Positions 43,191 through 52,822 of a DNA stretch of 64,000 nt are shown here, piece after piece. A program made the position numbers and the translations under genes. The notes below the pieces were generated by a model, which was given only the letters and a program-made list of their open reading frames with translations, searched no databases and had not been told where the DNA came from. Every line of letters starts with the position of its first letter. The stretch's first letter is position 1. Source of the stretch: CAUYXS01 sp965248495 (GTDB lineage Bacteria > Chloroflexota > Dehalococcoidia > Lucifugimonadales > Australimonadaceae); assembly GCA_965248495.1 (NCBI GenBank), contig CBDFJL010000003.1, positions 2,232,001-2,296,000 of the forward strand, written 5' to 3'.

Positions 43191-45011
43191 GTGCTGAAGA
43201 CCATCGCTTGCGGCGACCTCCGCACCGACCACGTCGGCCAAGAGGTCACCCTGGCCGGCTGGGTCCACCGTCGCCGTGACCACGGCGGCCTTATCTTCAT
43301 CGATCTGCGCGACAGCCGCGGCCTGGCCCAGGTCGTCTTCAACCCGAGCGACTCCCCCGAGGTCCACGGCGTCGCCGAGCAATTCCGCGCCGAGTGGGTC
43401 GTCCAGGTCACCGGTACGGTCCGCGAGCGGCCCGCGGGCACCGAGAACGCGAACTTGCCGAGCGGGCAGGTGGAGGTGGTCGCCACGTCCGCTCGGGTGC
43501 TCAACCGCTCCAAGACCACGCCCTTCGACGTAAGCCAGACCACACAGGGCCAGGTGGACGAGCTCCTGCGCCTGGAGTACCGCTACCTCGATCTGAGAAG
43601 CCAGGCGATGCACGACAACATCGTGCTGCGCCATCGCGTCGTGCAGTTCATGCGCGAATTCCTCGACCAGCGCGGCTTCGTGGAGATCGAGACGCCGATC
43701 CTCATCAAGAGCACGCCGGAGGGTGCGCGCGACTTCCTGGTACCCAGCCGCCTACGCGCCGGTTCCTTCTACGCGCTGCCGCAGTCACCCCAGCAGCTCA
43801 AGCAGCTGCTGATGGTCGCCGGCTTCGAGCGCTACTTCCAGATCGCCCGCTGCTTCCGCGACGAGGACCTCAGGGGCGACCGCCAGTTCGAGCATACCCA
43901 GCTTGACCTGGAGATGAGCTTCGTCGACGAGGACGACGTGCTGAGCCTCATCGAGGAGCTCTACGCCGCCATCGTCCGGGACGTCGCGGCCAACCGCAGC
44001 GCGCCCACACCGTTCCCACGCCTCCGCTACGACGACGTGATGGCACGCTATGGCACCGACAAGCCGGACCTGCGCTTCGGCCTCGAGCTCGCCGACCTCA
44101 CCGACCTCGCCGCCGCCTCCAACGTGCAGATCCTCAAGGCAGCTGTCGAGGCGGGCGGAGTCGTGAAGGGGTTCGCCGCACCCGGCTGCGCGGGCTACTC
44201 GCGCCGCGAGATCGACGAGCTCATCGCCTTCGCCCAGACCCGAGGCGCGCGCGGCCTGATCACCATCGGCCTGGCCGAGGAGGCCGGCTCGCTGGAGCAC
44301 CTGACCTCGGACCACGTGCGCTCCGGTATTGCCCGCGCGCTCAGCGTGGACGACGTCAAGGCCATCGCCGGGCGGACCGGCGCGAGCATCGGCGACCTCG
44401 TCCTCATCGTCGCGGGCCCGGCCAACGTGGTGAACACCGCCCTGTCGCAGCTGCGCAACGAGATGGGCGAACGCCTCGGCCTCATCGACCATTCCGTGCT
44501 GGCCCTGGCCTACGTCACCGACTTCCCGCTCTTCGACTGGGACGAGCAGGCGAAGGGCTGGAGCCCCGCACATCACCTGTTCACCTCGCCGCAAGAGGGG
44601 CACTGGGAGCTCCTGGACACGGACCCCGGGGCCATCAGAGCGCGGCACTACGACCTCGTGGCCAACGGCATGGAGCTGGCCTCGGGCAGCATCCGCATCC
44701 ACGACCGCGAGCGTCAGGAGCGGGTCATGCGCTTCCTCGGCTACACCGATGAGCAGATGGAGGAGCGCTTCGGCCAGCTCCTCGGGGCGCTGGAGTACGG
44801 CGCCCCACCCCATGGCGGCATCGCTCCCGGCATCGACCGGTTCATCACGCTGCTCACCGACCACGCCGAGTCCATCCGCGACGTCATCGCGTTCCCGAAG
44901 ACGCAGATGGGCACCGACCCGCTGTTCGGCACCCCTGCGCCCGTGCCAGCGGAACAGCTGGAAGAGCTGCACATCGCCGTCGTCCCCGACGAAGCCGACG
45001 CCCCCGCCTAG
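43191..45011 (+). CDS. aspS: Aspartyl-tRNA synthetase
   Basis: Bacterial-type class II synthetase, 606 residues, charging tRNA-Asp (and possibly tRNA-Asn if non-discriminating). It has the OB-fold anticodon domain (GWVHRRRDHGGLIFIDLRD), motif 2 (RYFQIARCFRDEDLRGDRQ followed by F-E-H-T-Q-L-D), the GAD insertion domain and motif 3 (GGIAPGIDRFITLLTD). GTG 43191 is the start. I cannot tell the discriminating type without comparing gatCAB, which is not in the window. Confidence 0.96.
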   Translation: MLKTIACGDLRTDHVGQEVTLAGWVHRRRDHGGLIFIDLRDSRGLAQVVFNPSDSPEVHGVAEQFRAEWVVQVTGTVRERPAGTENANLPSGQVEVVATSARVLNRSKTTPFDVSQTTQGQVDELLRLEYRYLDLRSQAMHDNIVLRHRVVQFMREFLDQRGFVEIETPILIKSTPEGARDFLVPSRLRAGSFYALPQSPQQLKQLLMVAGFERYFQIARCFRDEDLRGDRQFEHTQLDLEMSFVDEDDVLSLIEELYAAIVRDVAANRSAPTPFPRLRYDDVMARYGTDKPDLRFGLELADLTDLAAASNVQILKAAVEAGGVVKGFAAPGCAGYSRREIDELIAFAQTRGARGLITIGLAEEAGSLEHLTSDHVRSGIARALSVDDVKAIAGRTGASIGDLVLIVAGPANVVNTALSQLRNEMGERLGLIDHSVLALAYVTDFPLFDWDEQAKGWSPAHHLFTSPQEGHWELLDTDPGAIRARHYDLVANGMELASGSIRIHDRERQERVMRFLGYTDEQMEERFGQLLGALEYGAPPHGGIAPGIDRFITLLTDHAESIRDVIAFPKTQMGTDPLFGTPAPVPAEQLEELHIAVVPDEADAPA

Positions 45012-45060
45012 CGGCGCCACGCGTATATGATGTGGCGCGACCTTACGCCGGAGGACATCC

Positions 45061-45522
45061 ATGCCAACGCCATCCGAACGCCTACGCGAGCTGGGCCTCA
45101 CGCTGCCGACACCCGCGTCGCCGGTCGCCAACTACGTCTCCTCCTCCCGGACCGGCAACCTGCTGTTCATCGCCGGCCAGGTGTCGCGGGGCAACGACGG
45201 CAAGACGCTCGCCGGGAAGCTCGGTGAGACCATGAACGCCGAGCAGGGCTACGCGGCCGCGCGCTCCGCGGCGATCTACGCCCTCGCCGCGATGGACGCG
45301 GGCGGGGGAGGAATCGACAACGTGCGCCGCGTCGTGCGCGTGCTGGGCATGGTGAACTGCACCCCGCACTTCGGCGAGCAGCCGCTGGTGATCAACGGCG
45401 CGTCGGACCTGTTCGTCGAGGTGTTCGGCGACGCCGGGCGTCACTCGCGCGCGGCCGTCGGCATGGCATCGCTGCCTGCGGGCGCGGCCGTCGAGATCGA
45501 GGTCATCTGCGAGATAGCCTAA
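45061..45522 (+). CDS. RidA-family protein (YjgF/YER057c/UK114)
   Basis: The 153-residue protein has the family core: PVANYVSSSRTGNLLFIAGQ, AARSAAIYALAAMDAGGGGI, VVRVLGMVNCTPHFGEQPLV and GAAVEIEVICEIA. This subgroup (LP-T-P-x-x-P-V-A-N-Y start) is longer than true RidA and lacks the catalytic Arg (the position reads HSRAAVGMASLP), so 2-iminobutyrate deaminase activity is uncertain. It follows aspS by 49 bp. Confidence 0.88.
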   Translation: MPTPSERLRELGLTLPTPASPVANYVSSSRTGNLLFIAGQVSRGNDGKTLAGKLGETMNAEQGYAAARSAAIYALAAMDAGGGGIDNVRRVVRVLGMVNCTPHFGEQPLVINGASDLFVEVFGDAGRHSRAAVGMASLPAGAAVEIEVICEIA

Positions 45523-45542
45523 TCGTGGAAATCCACGATTAG

Positions 45543-45568
45543 GCCATCCTGAGCGCAGCGAAGGATCT
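45543..45568. repeat. Half copy of the dispersed repeat
   Basis: GCCATCCTGAGCGCAGCGAA then GGATCT is the left half of the 48182 element. A longer imperfect inverted repeat (GGCGGGCCAGCG versus CGCTGGCCTGCCCGCC, about 45576-45629) follows. Confidence 0.6.
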
Positions 45569-45637
45569 CTCCCGGCGGGCCAGCGCGGCGCAGCTATCCT
45601 GAGCGCTCCCAGCGCTGGCCTGCCCGCCGTGAAACCA

Positions 45638-45670
45638 CAAGAGGCCCCGCCCAATGGGCGGGGCCTCTTG
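45638..45670. terminator. Bidirectional terminator between ridA-like gene and hydrolase
   Basis: CAAGAGGCCCCGCCC and GGGCGGGGCCTCTTG pair perfectly over 15 bp with a 3-nt loop, between two convergent genes. A/T-richer bases flank each arm but there is no long U run. Confidence 0.75.
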
Positions 45671-45696
45671 GCACATACGCCTGTTTGGCCCTGGCG

Positions 45697-46824
45697 CTAG
45701 CCGGCAGCGACGCCGCCCTTCGCCCTGGCCTCCCGAGTGAACTGCTCGTAGAAGTTCGAGTCCGGCTGCGGGAAGCCACCCGATGGAGCCTGGACCAGGC
45801 TGGGCTTGATCGGCGTGCGCCGTGAAACGCCCGCCCACTCCGCCGTCTCCCAGCTCACCTTGCCATCCCTGAAGAACTCAAGGGCGGTCTGGTTGAACAT
45901 CTCCGGCTGGTCGGTCTGGCCCTGGTGGCCGCACTCGTCCGGGTAGAAGAACTGGATGTTCTCGAACCCGAGATCCTCCTGCATGAACCCGTTGTCCACC
46001 GGCGAGAGCACGTCCTGTAGCCCGTAGAGGTAGACAGCAGGAACAGTGAGCTTGTCGAATCGGCCCTTTGTGCTGACGATCTGCGCGAGGTTCGGGTCCT
46101 TCACGATGTTCGCAGCGGCTGCCAGCCGTAGCTCGGTGTTCTCCGCCTGCCGCAGGGCCGCCTTGGTCCGCATGGTCGCCAATGACGGCCACACGGCGCT
46201 CGCCTTGTAGATGATGCCCAGCATCAGGTCGACCATGCTCTTCTCGGTCCCGTCGAACGGAATGGTCTGGTATTCGGTATTGAGGGTCCAGCGCCCATCC
46301 TTCGGCGGCACTCGCTTCGCCGGGTCGATCATGTTACCGAAGCTGCCGGCGATCAGGAGCATGCCCTTTACGCGGTCTGGGTGCGCCATCGTGTACTGGA
46401 CGGTGTTCCCCATACCCATGGAGTTGCCGCCCAGGAAGAACTGGTCGAGGCAAAGCGCGTCCGCGAAGTCGTCGACGAACTTGACGTGGCCAATGCTCCC
46501 CTGACGCGCGTAGTCCTGGCCGATGGGGCCGGTGTCAGACCACCCGTATGCCGGTTGGTCCGGGCAGTACACGCGGAAGCCATTTGCTCCCAGGAACGGT
46601 GCCATGAATCGCCAGCCCGCCGTACCGGAGGAGCCGACAATGCCCCCGTGCAGGAGGATGACGGCCGGGCCAGTGTCTCCGCTGGTCACGTAGTGGGCCT
46701 TTGCCCCATTGGCCAGCTTCACCCACCGGCTCGCGAGTCCGGGGATATGGATGATGTCCTCATCCGTCAGCCCTTGACTGGCCAGGTCGGGCTCAAGCTC
46801 GCGTCCACCTTGTTGCTGCGTCAT
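45697..46824 (-). CDS. Alpha/beta hydrolase, meta-cleavage-product-hydrolase-like
   Basis: A 375-residue hydrolase with oxyanion HGG (VILLHGGIVGSSGTAGW), nucleophile elbow GGNSMGMGNTV (Ser in G-N-S-M-G, as in BphD/MhpC-type C-C hydrolases), and the late Asp and His in VYLYGLQDVLSP and CGHQGQTDQP. Start ATG 46824 follows GGAGGAGGG. The N-terminal 30 residues and C-terminal 40 extend the usual core. With the LigB dioxygenase at 57 kb it suggests aromatic-ring catabolism, but the genes are far apart and the substrate is not proven. Confidence 0.82.
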   Translation of the reverse strand: MTQQQGGRELEPDLASQGLTDEDIIHIPGLASRWVKLANGAKAHYVTSGDTGPAVILLHGGIVGSSGTAGWRFMAPFLGANGFRVYCPDQPAYGWSDTGPIGQDYARQGSIGHVKFVDDFADALCLDQFFLGGNSMGMGNTVQYTMAHPDRVKGMLLIAGSFGNMIDPAKRVPPKDGRWTLNTEYQTIPFDGTEKSMVDLMLGIIYKASAVWPSLATMRTKAALRQAENTELRLAAAANIVKDPNLAQIVSTKGRFDKLTVPAVYLYGLQDVLSPVDNGFMQEDLGFENIQFFYPDECGHQGQTDQPEMFNQTALEFFRDGKVSWETAEWAGVSRRTPIKPSLVQAPSGGFPQPDSNFYEQFTREARAKGGVAAG

Positions 46825-47092
46825 GATCCCTCCTCCAATGTTCCGAATACCGGCAAGATTTCCAAATGTTGCGTCGGCGTCGCCGTTAGCCGTGCCATCC
46901 GTGCCGAGCACGAGTACGAACCCTTCGAGCCGCTCCCTGGCCGTGGGGCACCCGGATAGCGAGTCTCGTCACCAACATGGACGGCCCCAGCTGATTACGC
47001 CGCGGCGAGCAACGTGCGCAGCCTACCCAGGCAAGCCCGGCGGGTCAACTCCGGCTCGGCTGCCCTCGTGCCCGCGGGTGGCCTCGCGCGCG

Positions 47093-47992
47093 CTACCCGG
47101 CCGCGGGCACGCCAACGGCAAAGCGCGCCGCCTTCAGCGTGTTGGCCAGCAGCATCGCGATGGTCATGGGGCCGACGCCTCGCGGCACCGGCGAGATCGC
47201 CTTGGCCTTCTGGGCCACCGCATCGAAGTCCACGTCGCCCACCAGGCGCGTCCCCGACTTGGTCGAGGGGTCGTCGATGCGGTTGATGCCAACGTCGATG
47301 ACCACGGCGCCCTCCGCGACCATGTCGGCGGTGATAGCGCGGGGTTTGCCGATGGCGGCCACGACGATGTCGGCCTGCCGGGTCATGGCGCCGATGTCCG
47401 GCGTGCCGGTGTGGCAGACAGTGACCGTCGCGTTGGCGCCGGGCGCCTTCTGCATGAGCAGGGCCGCAAGGGGTTTGCCCACGATATTGCTGCGCCCAAC
47501 GATCACCACGTGCTTGCCGCCGGGGTCATTGCCGCTCTTCACGAGCATCGCCTGGATACCCGCGGGTGTCGCCGGTACGAACCGCGGCGCTCCTTCGAGC
47601 AACCGGCCGCCATTGACCGGGTGCAGGCCATCGACGTCCTTGTCCGGGTCCAGCTCCATGATGATCTCGCGCTCGTTGATCTGTGGGGGCAACGGCAGCT
47701 GAACCAGTATGCCGTGGAACCGGTCGTCGGCGTTGAGCCGCATCACGAGGGCCAAGAGCTCGGCCTGCGACGCCGACGCTCCCAAGCGCAGTGTCTCGCT
47801 GAACATGCCTGCCTCGTCGCACGCCAGGCGCTTGTTGCGAACGTAGACCTCGGACCCCGGGTCCTCGCCGACCAGCACCGCCGCAAGCCCAGGCGTCACA
47901 CCGGTTTCCGACCGCAGCTTGGCGACGCCCTCGGCGACATCAGCTCGCACGCCGGCAGCCATCTCTCTGCCGTCGATGATCTCCGCGGGCAT
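47093..47992 (-). CDS. folD: Methylene-THF dehydrogenase / methenyl-THF cyclohydrolase
   Basis: Bifunctional one-carbon folate enzyme. From ATG 47992 (after GGAGG) it is 299 residues. It has YVRNKRLACDEAGM (catalytic Lys in Y-x-x-x-K), ILVQLPLPPQINE, DGLHPVNGGRLL, and the NADP-binding VIVGRSNIVGKPLAALL with DVGINR and PVPRGVGPMTIAML. All family motifs are present. One-carbon units from formate dehydrogenase chemistry may link to it only indirectly. Confidence 0.95.
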   Translation of the reverse strand: MPAEIIDGREMAAGVRADVAEGVAKLRSETGVTPGLAAVLVGEDPGSEVYVRNKRLACDEAGMFSETLRLGASASQAELLALVMRLNADDRFHGILVQLPLPPQINEREIIMELDPDKDVDGLHPVNGGRLLEGAPRFVPATPAGIQAMLVKSGNDPGGKHVVIVGRSNIVGKPLAALLMQKAPGANATVTVCHTGTPDIGAMTRQADIVVAAIGKPRAITADMVAEGAVVIDVGINRIDDPSTKSGTRLVGDVDFDAVAQKAKAISPVPRGVGPMTIAMLLANTLKAARFAVGVPAAG

Positions 47993-48003
47993 CAAGCACC
48001 TCC

Positions 48004-48051
48004 AACGCCACCGACTGGCAACGCCACCGACTGGGAACGCCACCCGCCGGG
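48004..48051. repeat. 16-bp tandem repeat upstream of folD
   Basis: AACGCCACCGACTGGC, AACGCCACCGACTGGG and the diverged AACGCCACCCGCCGGG follow each other directly before the folD ribosome site on the opposite strand. Function unknown; possibly slippage. Confidence 0.65.
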
Positions 48052-48181
48052 GCGATGCTCCATTTGCCGGGACGGCGGCCCATTTCCTAGGGCGCTCGCA
48101 ATGATAGCAGCGGCGACGGCTGTCACCGCACAGCGGTCAAACGCGCCGGACGGGCTCCACCACCCCGGACGCTCCTGTCTT

Positions 48182-48294
48182 GTCATCCTGAGCGCAGCGA
48201 AGGATCTGGTACAGCGCGACGACCATAGCTGTCCCTCAGATCCCCTTCGCCAGGCTCAGGGCATGCTTCGTCGCCGTTGGCTCCTCAGGATGAC
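48182..48294. repeat. Dispersed palindromic intergenic repeat, copy 2
   Basis: A 113-bp element starting GTCATCCTGAGCGCAGCGAA and ending CTCCTCAGGATGAC; arms pair over 11-12 bp, with inner CGAAGGATCT / AGATCCCCTTCG. It occupies the folD-acpS divergent intergenic space. No gene in 47993-48377. Confidence 0.75.
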
Positions 48295-48377
48295 GCCGGC
48301 ATGGGCCAAGGGCACAGCCGCTCGTCCCGGGCCCGCCGAAGGCGGAGTCCGGGGAGTGGGACATATACTGCCGCGAC

Positions 48378-48749
48378 ATGGGAGACCTGAGCGTTGGCGT
48401 CGACATCATCGAGATCGAGCGCGTGGTCGCCACGCTCGACCGGTTCGGCGACCGCTTCCTTCAACGCATCTACACACCGAACGAGATCGCGTACTGTCGC
48501 GGCCGCGCTCCGCAGCTCGCCGCGCGGTTCGCCGCGAAGGAGGCGGTGATGAAGGCGCTGGGCACGGGGGCGCGAGGTGTTGGCTGGCGCGAGGTCGAAG
48601 TTGTGCGGGCCAAGAGCGGCGCGCCATCCATCGCGCTCCACGGCCGCGCGGCGGCGCGGGCGGAGCGCATCGGCGTCGATTCCTTGGCCGTCAGCCTGTC
48701 GCATTCGCGCGCCTATGCGGTGGCCAGCGTGATCGGAAGCCGCAGGTGA
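48378..48749 (+). CDS. acpS: Holo-[acyl-carrier-protein] synthase
   Basis: Transfers phosphopantetheine from CoA to acyl carrier protein. The 123-residue product shows GVDIIEIERVV (metal Asp), ARFAAKEAVMKALGTG (Glu/Lys active site) and SLSHSRAYAVASVI. Length is typical. The stop overlaps the next start as GTGA, coupling it to nnrDE, a frequent pairing in bacteria. Confidence 0.94.
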   Translation: MGDLSVGVDIIEIERVVATLDRFGDRFLQRIYTPNEIAYCRGRAPQLAARFAAKEAVMKALGTGARGVGWREVEVVRAKSGAPSIALHGRAAARAERIGVDSLAVSLSHSRAYAVASVIGSRR

Positions 48750-50317
48750 AGGTCGTCACCGTCGAAGAGATGCGCTCGCTGGAGCAGCGTGCCGTCGAAG
48801 CGGGTGTCAGCGAGGACACGCTGATGGAGGCTGCTGGGCTCGCCGTCGCACGTCGCATCGCCCAGTTCACCGACGGCGTGCGCGGGCGCCGCATCCTCGT
48901 GCTTGTCGGGCCCGGCAACAACGGCGGCGACGGCATGGTCGCGGCGCGCTACTTGACCGACTGGGGCGCCCTGGTCACCCTCTACCTCGCGACCCGAGCG
49001 CGCCGCGAAGACAAGCTGGAGGCCTGCCAGGCGAGGCGGGTGCGCATTGTCGAGGGCAGCGACGACGAGGGACAGTGGGCGCTGGGCAGCTACCTGCCGA
49101 TCACCGACATCGTCATCGACGCCATCCTCGGTATCGGCTCGCGCCTTCCGCTTGAGCCCGCGCTCAAGCAGATGCTGGAAACGGTCACCAATGCCAAGCG
49201 CGACCTCCAAAGCATCCGTATCGTCGCCGTCGACGTGCCGTCCGGTATCGACGCCGACACGGGGCGAGCCGACGAATCGGCGCCCTTCGCCGACCTGACC
49301 CTCACGCTGGGCGTGCCCAAGACCGGCCTCTTCCGCTTCCCGGCCGCTGCCCATACCGGAACGGTGGAGACCCTCGGCATCGGCCTACCCGGCGGCACCG
49401 AAGGCGATTTGGGGCTCGACCTAGCGGACGACACCGCCGTGGCCGGGCTCCTGCCGGCGAGGCCGGCGGACGGCCACAAGGGCACGTTCGGCACCACCCT
49501 GGTGGTTGGCGGCTCGCGGAATTTCGTCGGGGCGACGGTTCTCGCCGCATCGGGAGCGTACCGGGCCGGCGCGGGACTGGTGACGCTGGCAGCGCCGGAT
49601 AGCGTGTACCGCCTCGCAGCCGCACAGCTGCCCGAAGCGACGTACCTACCGCTGGCGGAGACCAGCGACGGGTTCGTCAGCCCGCAAGCGGTCGAGGACG
49701 TGCGGCGCGCGATGGCAGCGTCAAACTCGGCCGTCGTCGGGCCAGGGCTTGGGGGCGCGGAGCCAGTCCAGCGCTTCGTGCAAGCGTTGCTCTTGGACGG
49801 CGAGCCGCTGGAGTGCCCGCTGGTCATAGATGCAGACGCGCTGAACGCGCTTGCGAAGACCTACGGCTGGCAGACGCGATTGTCGGCACGGGCCGTGATC
49901 ACGCCCCACCCCGGCGAGATGGCCCGGCTGCTCCGGGCCAGCGTCGGCGAGGTCCAGGCCGACCGAGTTGCCGTCGCGCGGCAGGCGGCACGGGACTGGC
50001 GGCAGGTGGTCGTCCTCAAGGGGCCCTACACTGTCGTGGCGGCGCCGGACGGACCGACGAGCCTGAGCCCGTTCGCCAACGCGGCCTTGGCCTCGGGTGG
50101 GACTGGCGACGTGCTCTCCGGCATCATCGGCGCCCTGCTTGCGCAAGGGTTAGGTCCGTACGATGCCGCCGTCGCTGGCGTACACCTGCACGGCCTGGCG
50201 GCAGAGCGCTTCAGCGCCGCGTCAGGAGACGCCGGGCTCATGGCCGGCGATCTGCTGGCCCACGTGCCCACGGTCATGCGAGACTTGCGAGCCATGGGGC
50301 CCCGCTCGGCAGGGTAG
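48746..50317 (+). CDS. nnrDE: Bifunctional NAD(P)HX repair enzyme (epimerase + dehydratase)
   Basis: Start GTG 48746 within the acpS stop gives 523 residues. N-terminal NAD(P)HX epimerase (YjeF_N): EDTLMEAAGLAVARRIAQF, LVGPGNNGGDGMVAARYL and AVDVPSGIDADTG. C-terminal dehydratase: KGTFGTTLVVGGSRNFVGAT, VVGPGLGG, HPGEMARLL and ASGGTGDVLSGIIGALLAQG. The reading frame stays open upstream to 46823 but that part is antisense to folD and the hydrolase and has no homology. Confidence 0.94.
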   Translation: MKVVTVEEMRSLEQRAVEAGVSEDTLMEAAGLAVARRIAQFTDGVRGRRILVLVGPGNNGGDGMVAARYLTDWGALVTLYLATRARREDKLEACQARRVRIVEGSDDEGQWALGSYLPITDIVIDAILGIGSRLPLEPALKQMLETVTNAKRDLQSIRIVAVDVPSGIDADTGRADESAPFADLTLTLGVPKTGLFRFPAAAHTGTVETLGIGLPGGTEGDLGLDLADDTAVAGLLPARPADGHKGTFGTTLVVGGSRNFVGATVLAASGAYRAGAGLVTLAAPDSVYRLAAAQLPEATYLPLAETSDGFVSPQAVEDVRRAMAASNSAVVGPGLGGAEPVQRFVQALLLDGEPLECPLVIDADALNALAKTYGWQTRLSARAVITPHPGEMARLLRASVGEVQADRVAVARQAARDWRQVVVLKGPYTVVAAPDGPTSLSPFANAALASGGTGDVLSGIIGALLAQGLGPYDAAVAGVHLHGLAAERFSAASGDAGLMAGDLLAHVPTVMRDLRAMGPRSAG

Positions 50318-50362
50318 GCTTCACGGCATCCCATCGTCCGGGTGCGCCACGTGGGAGGGCAA

Positions 50363-51190
50363 ATGGAAGCGAGACACCTGATCTGCAGCGTGGAGGTCGA
50401 GGACCTCGAGGAGGTCCGCACCTTCTTCGAGGCGATGGGCGCTGTGTCGCTGCGCGACTTCGAGTATGAGGATGCTCTAGGGACCTGGCTGCAGATCGGC
50501 GCCGGTATCCTCGAGCTCATCGAACGGCCGCACGGCCAGCCCTTCTACCCACCGCTTGGCGTGAAGCTGGTGGTGGACGACGTCGCCGAGTGGCACGCGG
50601 GCATGGCGGCCCGCGGGGTGGAGGTCGGAAAGGTCGGCCCGATGCCGTGGAGCGCCGAAGGTTTCGTCGCCAGCGCCCCCGCGGGCCCCGCTTTCAGCGT
50701 GACGGCGCCGAGGCCGGGCATCGACGACGCGTCGCTCACGATCGAGCTCGACCCATCCGGGCCCAACGTCCTCCACTTCCAGACCACATGGTGGTCGAAG
50801 CGCTGGCAGGAGGACTTCAGCTTCGTCTCCGAGGGGCTCGGGCTGGTGACCTCGCGGGGGCGCGGCGAGCCGGAGGGCAATCGCATCGCGTTCCTGCGCG
50901 CGGCCTACGGCGGCAAGGCCATCGTGGAGATCGTCGACGGCCTCCACGACAGCCACGACGGCCCCGGCCTCCATTGGCTCATCTCGCTGGTCGTCGACAG
51001 CGCCGAAGGCTTCCATCAGCGCTTGCTGAAGGCGGGCCATCCGGTGGGTAGGCTGGGCTATACCAATTGGGGTGTGCCGTCGTTCACCGCGAAGACCGAC
51101 AACGGGCCACTGCTGTTCGTCTACCAAGAGCGCGAGGGCGGCACGCCCGGCATGGTCGGCGAGCCCGCCGGCCTCGCCGGGATGGACTAG
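50363..51190 (+). CDS. Two-domain VOC (glyoxalase/dioxygenase-fold) protein
   Basis: ATG 50363 after GGGAGG gives 275 residues (an upstream GTG at 50342 is less likely). Two beta-alpha-beta-beta-beta modules are visible, each ending in a Glu strand: EARHLICSVEVEDLEEVRTFF with LGTWLQIGAGILELIERPHG, and VLHFQTTWWSKRWQEDFSFV with AIVEIVDGLHDSHDGPGLHW. His/Glu ligand patterns are partly kept. The layout suits extradiol dioxygenases, glyoxalases or epimerases; the activity is not assignable. Its start lies 45 bp after nnrDE, so probably the same operon. Confidence 0.72.
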   Translation: MEARHLICSVEVEDLEEVRTFFEAMGAVSLRDFEYEDALGTWLQIGAGILELIERPHGQPFYPPLGVKLVVDDVAEWHAGMAARGVEVGKVGPMPWSAEGFVASAPAGPAFSVTAPRPGIDDASLTIELDPSGPNVLHFQTTWWSKRWQEDFSFVSEGLGLVTSRGRGEPEGNRIAFLRAAYGGKAIVEIVDGLHDSHDGPGLHWLISLVVDSAEGFHQRLLKAGHPVGRLGYTNWGVPSFTAKTDNGPLLFVYQEREGGTPGMVGEPAGLAGMD

Positions 51191-51300
51191 CGACGCGTGG
51201 GCGAGTCGGGTGCTCGATAGGCTCCCGAAGGGTGGGAGCACGTCCCGGGGCGAGTCCCCCCGCCGCACGGTCTGTGAACACCGTTGGAGCGGGTCATCTG

Positions 51301-51339
51301 AGGTGGAGATAGGCTCTCCCCCATCTCCATCATGAACAC
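51301..51339 (-). repeat. 38-bp palindromic repeat, copy a (inverted)
   Basis: AGGTGGAGATAGGCTCTCCC then CCATCTCCATCATGAACAC. GGTGGAGAT and ATCTCCA(T)C arms can pair. The same sequence appears in opposite orientation at 56403, 59971 and 60734. Confidence 0.7.
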
Positions 51340-51383
51340 AGGTTGCGTGTCCCACTCACAGCACGTAGGCCGCACTCTAGCTG

Positions 51384-52819
51384 CTATCGAACAAAGGTAA
51401 TCGGGTTTTCCAACAGCAATCCAGTTCCGCAATCCTCATCCTGATATTCAAACTGGACCTCCGAATCGTTGATCACCTGGACCAGCAGGCGTCCAGAGAG
51501 CAGGTTCCCGGGTTCGGTGTACTGCTCGGAGCGGCCGGTCCCGTCCCTCTCGTAGCAGTAGATCTGGCCGTCCGCGGTCACTTGATCGAAGCGGCGGTTC
51601 GTCGTACCGGAGACGCGCTGAGTCAATTGCATGACTCCGGGTGCGGTCAGCATGCCACCCACCGAGACAACACCTCGTTCGGGATCGAGGTTGTCGTCCC
51701 CGAAGAAGACCGCGCGATCGGTCTCAACGAACTCCAGGCCTTCGACGAACCAGTTCCCTTGCAGCGTCCCCACGATGTCGTAGGAGACAGTTCCGCATGG
51801 GTTGTTGTCATCCCGATCAAGCAGGTCGAAGAGCTGGGCTCCCAAAGGGCTATTGAAGTACTCGAGCGGACACTGAATGTACCGAGAGCGTCCGGTAAAC
51901 CGATCGAGATTTGCGATAGTTCGAGGGTTCCTCATATCCCATATGCCCAGGTCGAAATTCCCGGTCGTACGGACGGTACCGAGCGTCGCACCAGCCGGCA
52001 CCGGCTCCAGCACCTGCACCGTACAGTCGCGGCTGCCGGCTCGCGCACCTGCGGGACATCCCGAACTGTCGACGATGTCCAAGAGGAGAGCCGATGCGGC
52101 CACGATGTGATTGAAGTAGCCGAACACGTCCTGGCAGACGGCGAAGTGCACCGAGTAATCTGACCGGCTTTCGGATGGTCCGGGACCGCCACTGATGTGG
52201 GTTACCCAGATGTCCCCAGGTGCAACGAGCGGAATCCCCGTAGTGCCGCTGCCCTGTCTTGCAACGTTGATGTACAGGTGCTCGGTGGGAATGGCATGGC
52301 CGGGCGGCGCAATGTTACCCAGAGGAGTAATGGACGAGATCTCAGCCAACTCAATGAACGGCTGCGTGAGCATGCCATCCGAACACGGAGGAAGTGTGTC
52401 ACGCCGGCCCTGGTCGGTTGAACCCACCCCTTGCGGCTCATGTGGCCCGCTATTCGTGTCGTAGCGGGCTGGTCGAGCGCGGGCAAGGCGCGAGACCCAG
52501 TCTCGGGCGCTACGTGGGTGGTTATGGAGGGCGTGGAGCTAGGCGTGGCCAGCGCATCGGAGGAGACGGTGTCCGGCGCGGCGGTTGGCGTGGGACGTTG
52601 GGGGGTGGCACTAGGAGACACACGACCAAGCGGAGCCGCCGGAGAGGAGGTAGCTGTCGGCGCTCCCTGCGAGATGGTTAGCGGAGTACCCAGACTCGGC
52701 GTCTCTCCTGGGTGAGGTGTGCCATCTCCGGAGCATGCCGCAAGGAGTGCCGTGAGCGCCAGGCCAAGCAGGAGCAACGGCACCATAGCGACGAGCGTAA
52801 GCTGAGGCGGTTCGCCCAT
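51384..52819 (-). pseudogene. Lipoprotein of a local paralogous family (copy P1), frameshifted
   Basis: The N-terminal frame (ATG 52819) gives a lipoprotein signal with ALTALLAACSGDGTP and a Ser/Thr/Pro linker. The frame then shifts at about 52400-52430 into a 320-residue beta-rich domain: PLGNIAPPGHAIPTEHLYI, then SDYSVHFAVCQDVFGYFNHI, YFNSPLGAQLFDLL, GNWF, DPERGVVSVGG and NRRFDQVTADGQIYCYE. These blocks recur in order in P3 (54863-56279) and, in part, P2 (53119-54576). The family resembles a LytM-like beta fold without clear zinc ligands. It would be exported and lipid-anchored if intact. Confidence 0.6.
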
Positions 52820-52822
52820 CAA

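Noticed and set aside
46823..48745. Very long open frame continuous with nnrDE (would give 1164 residues)
   Set aside because: The upstream 640 codons are antisense to the hydrolase and folD and show no homology. The family start is at GTG 48746, overlapping acpS.
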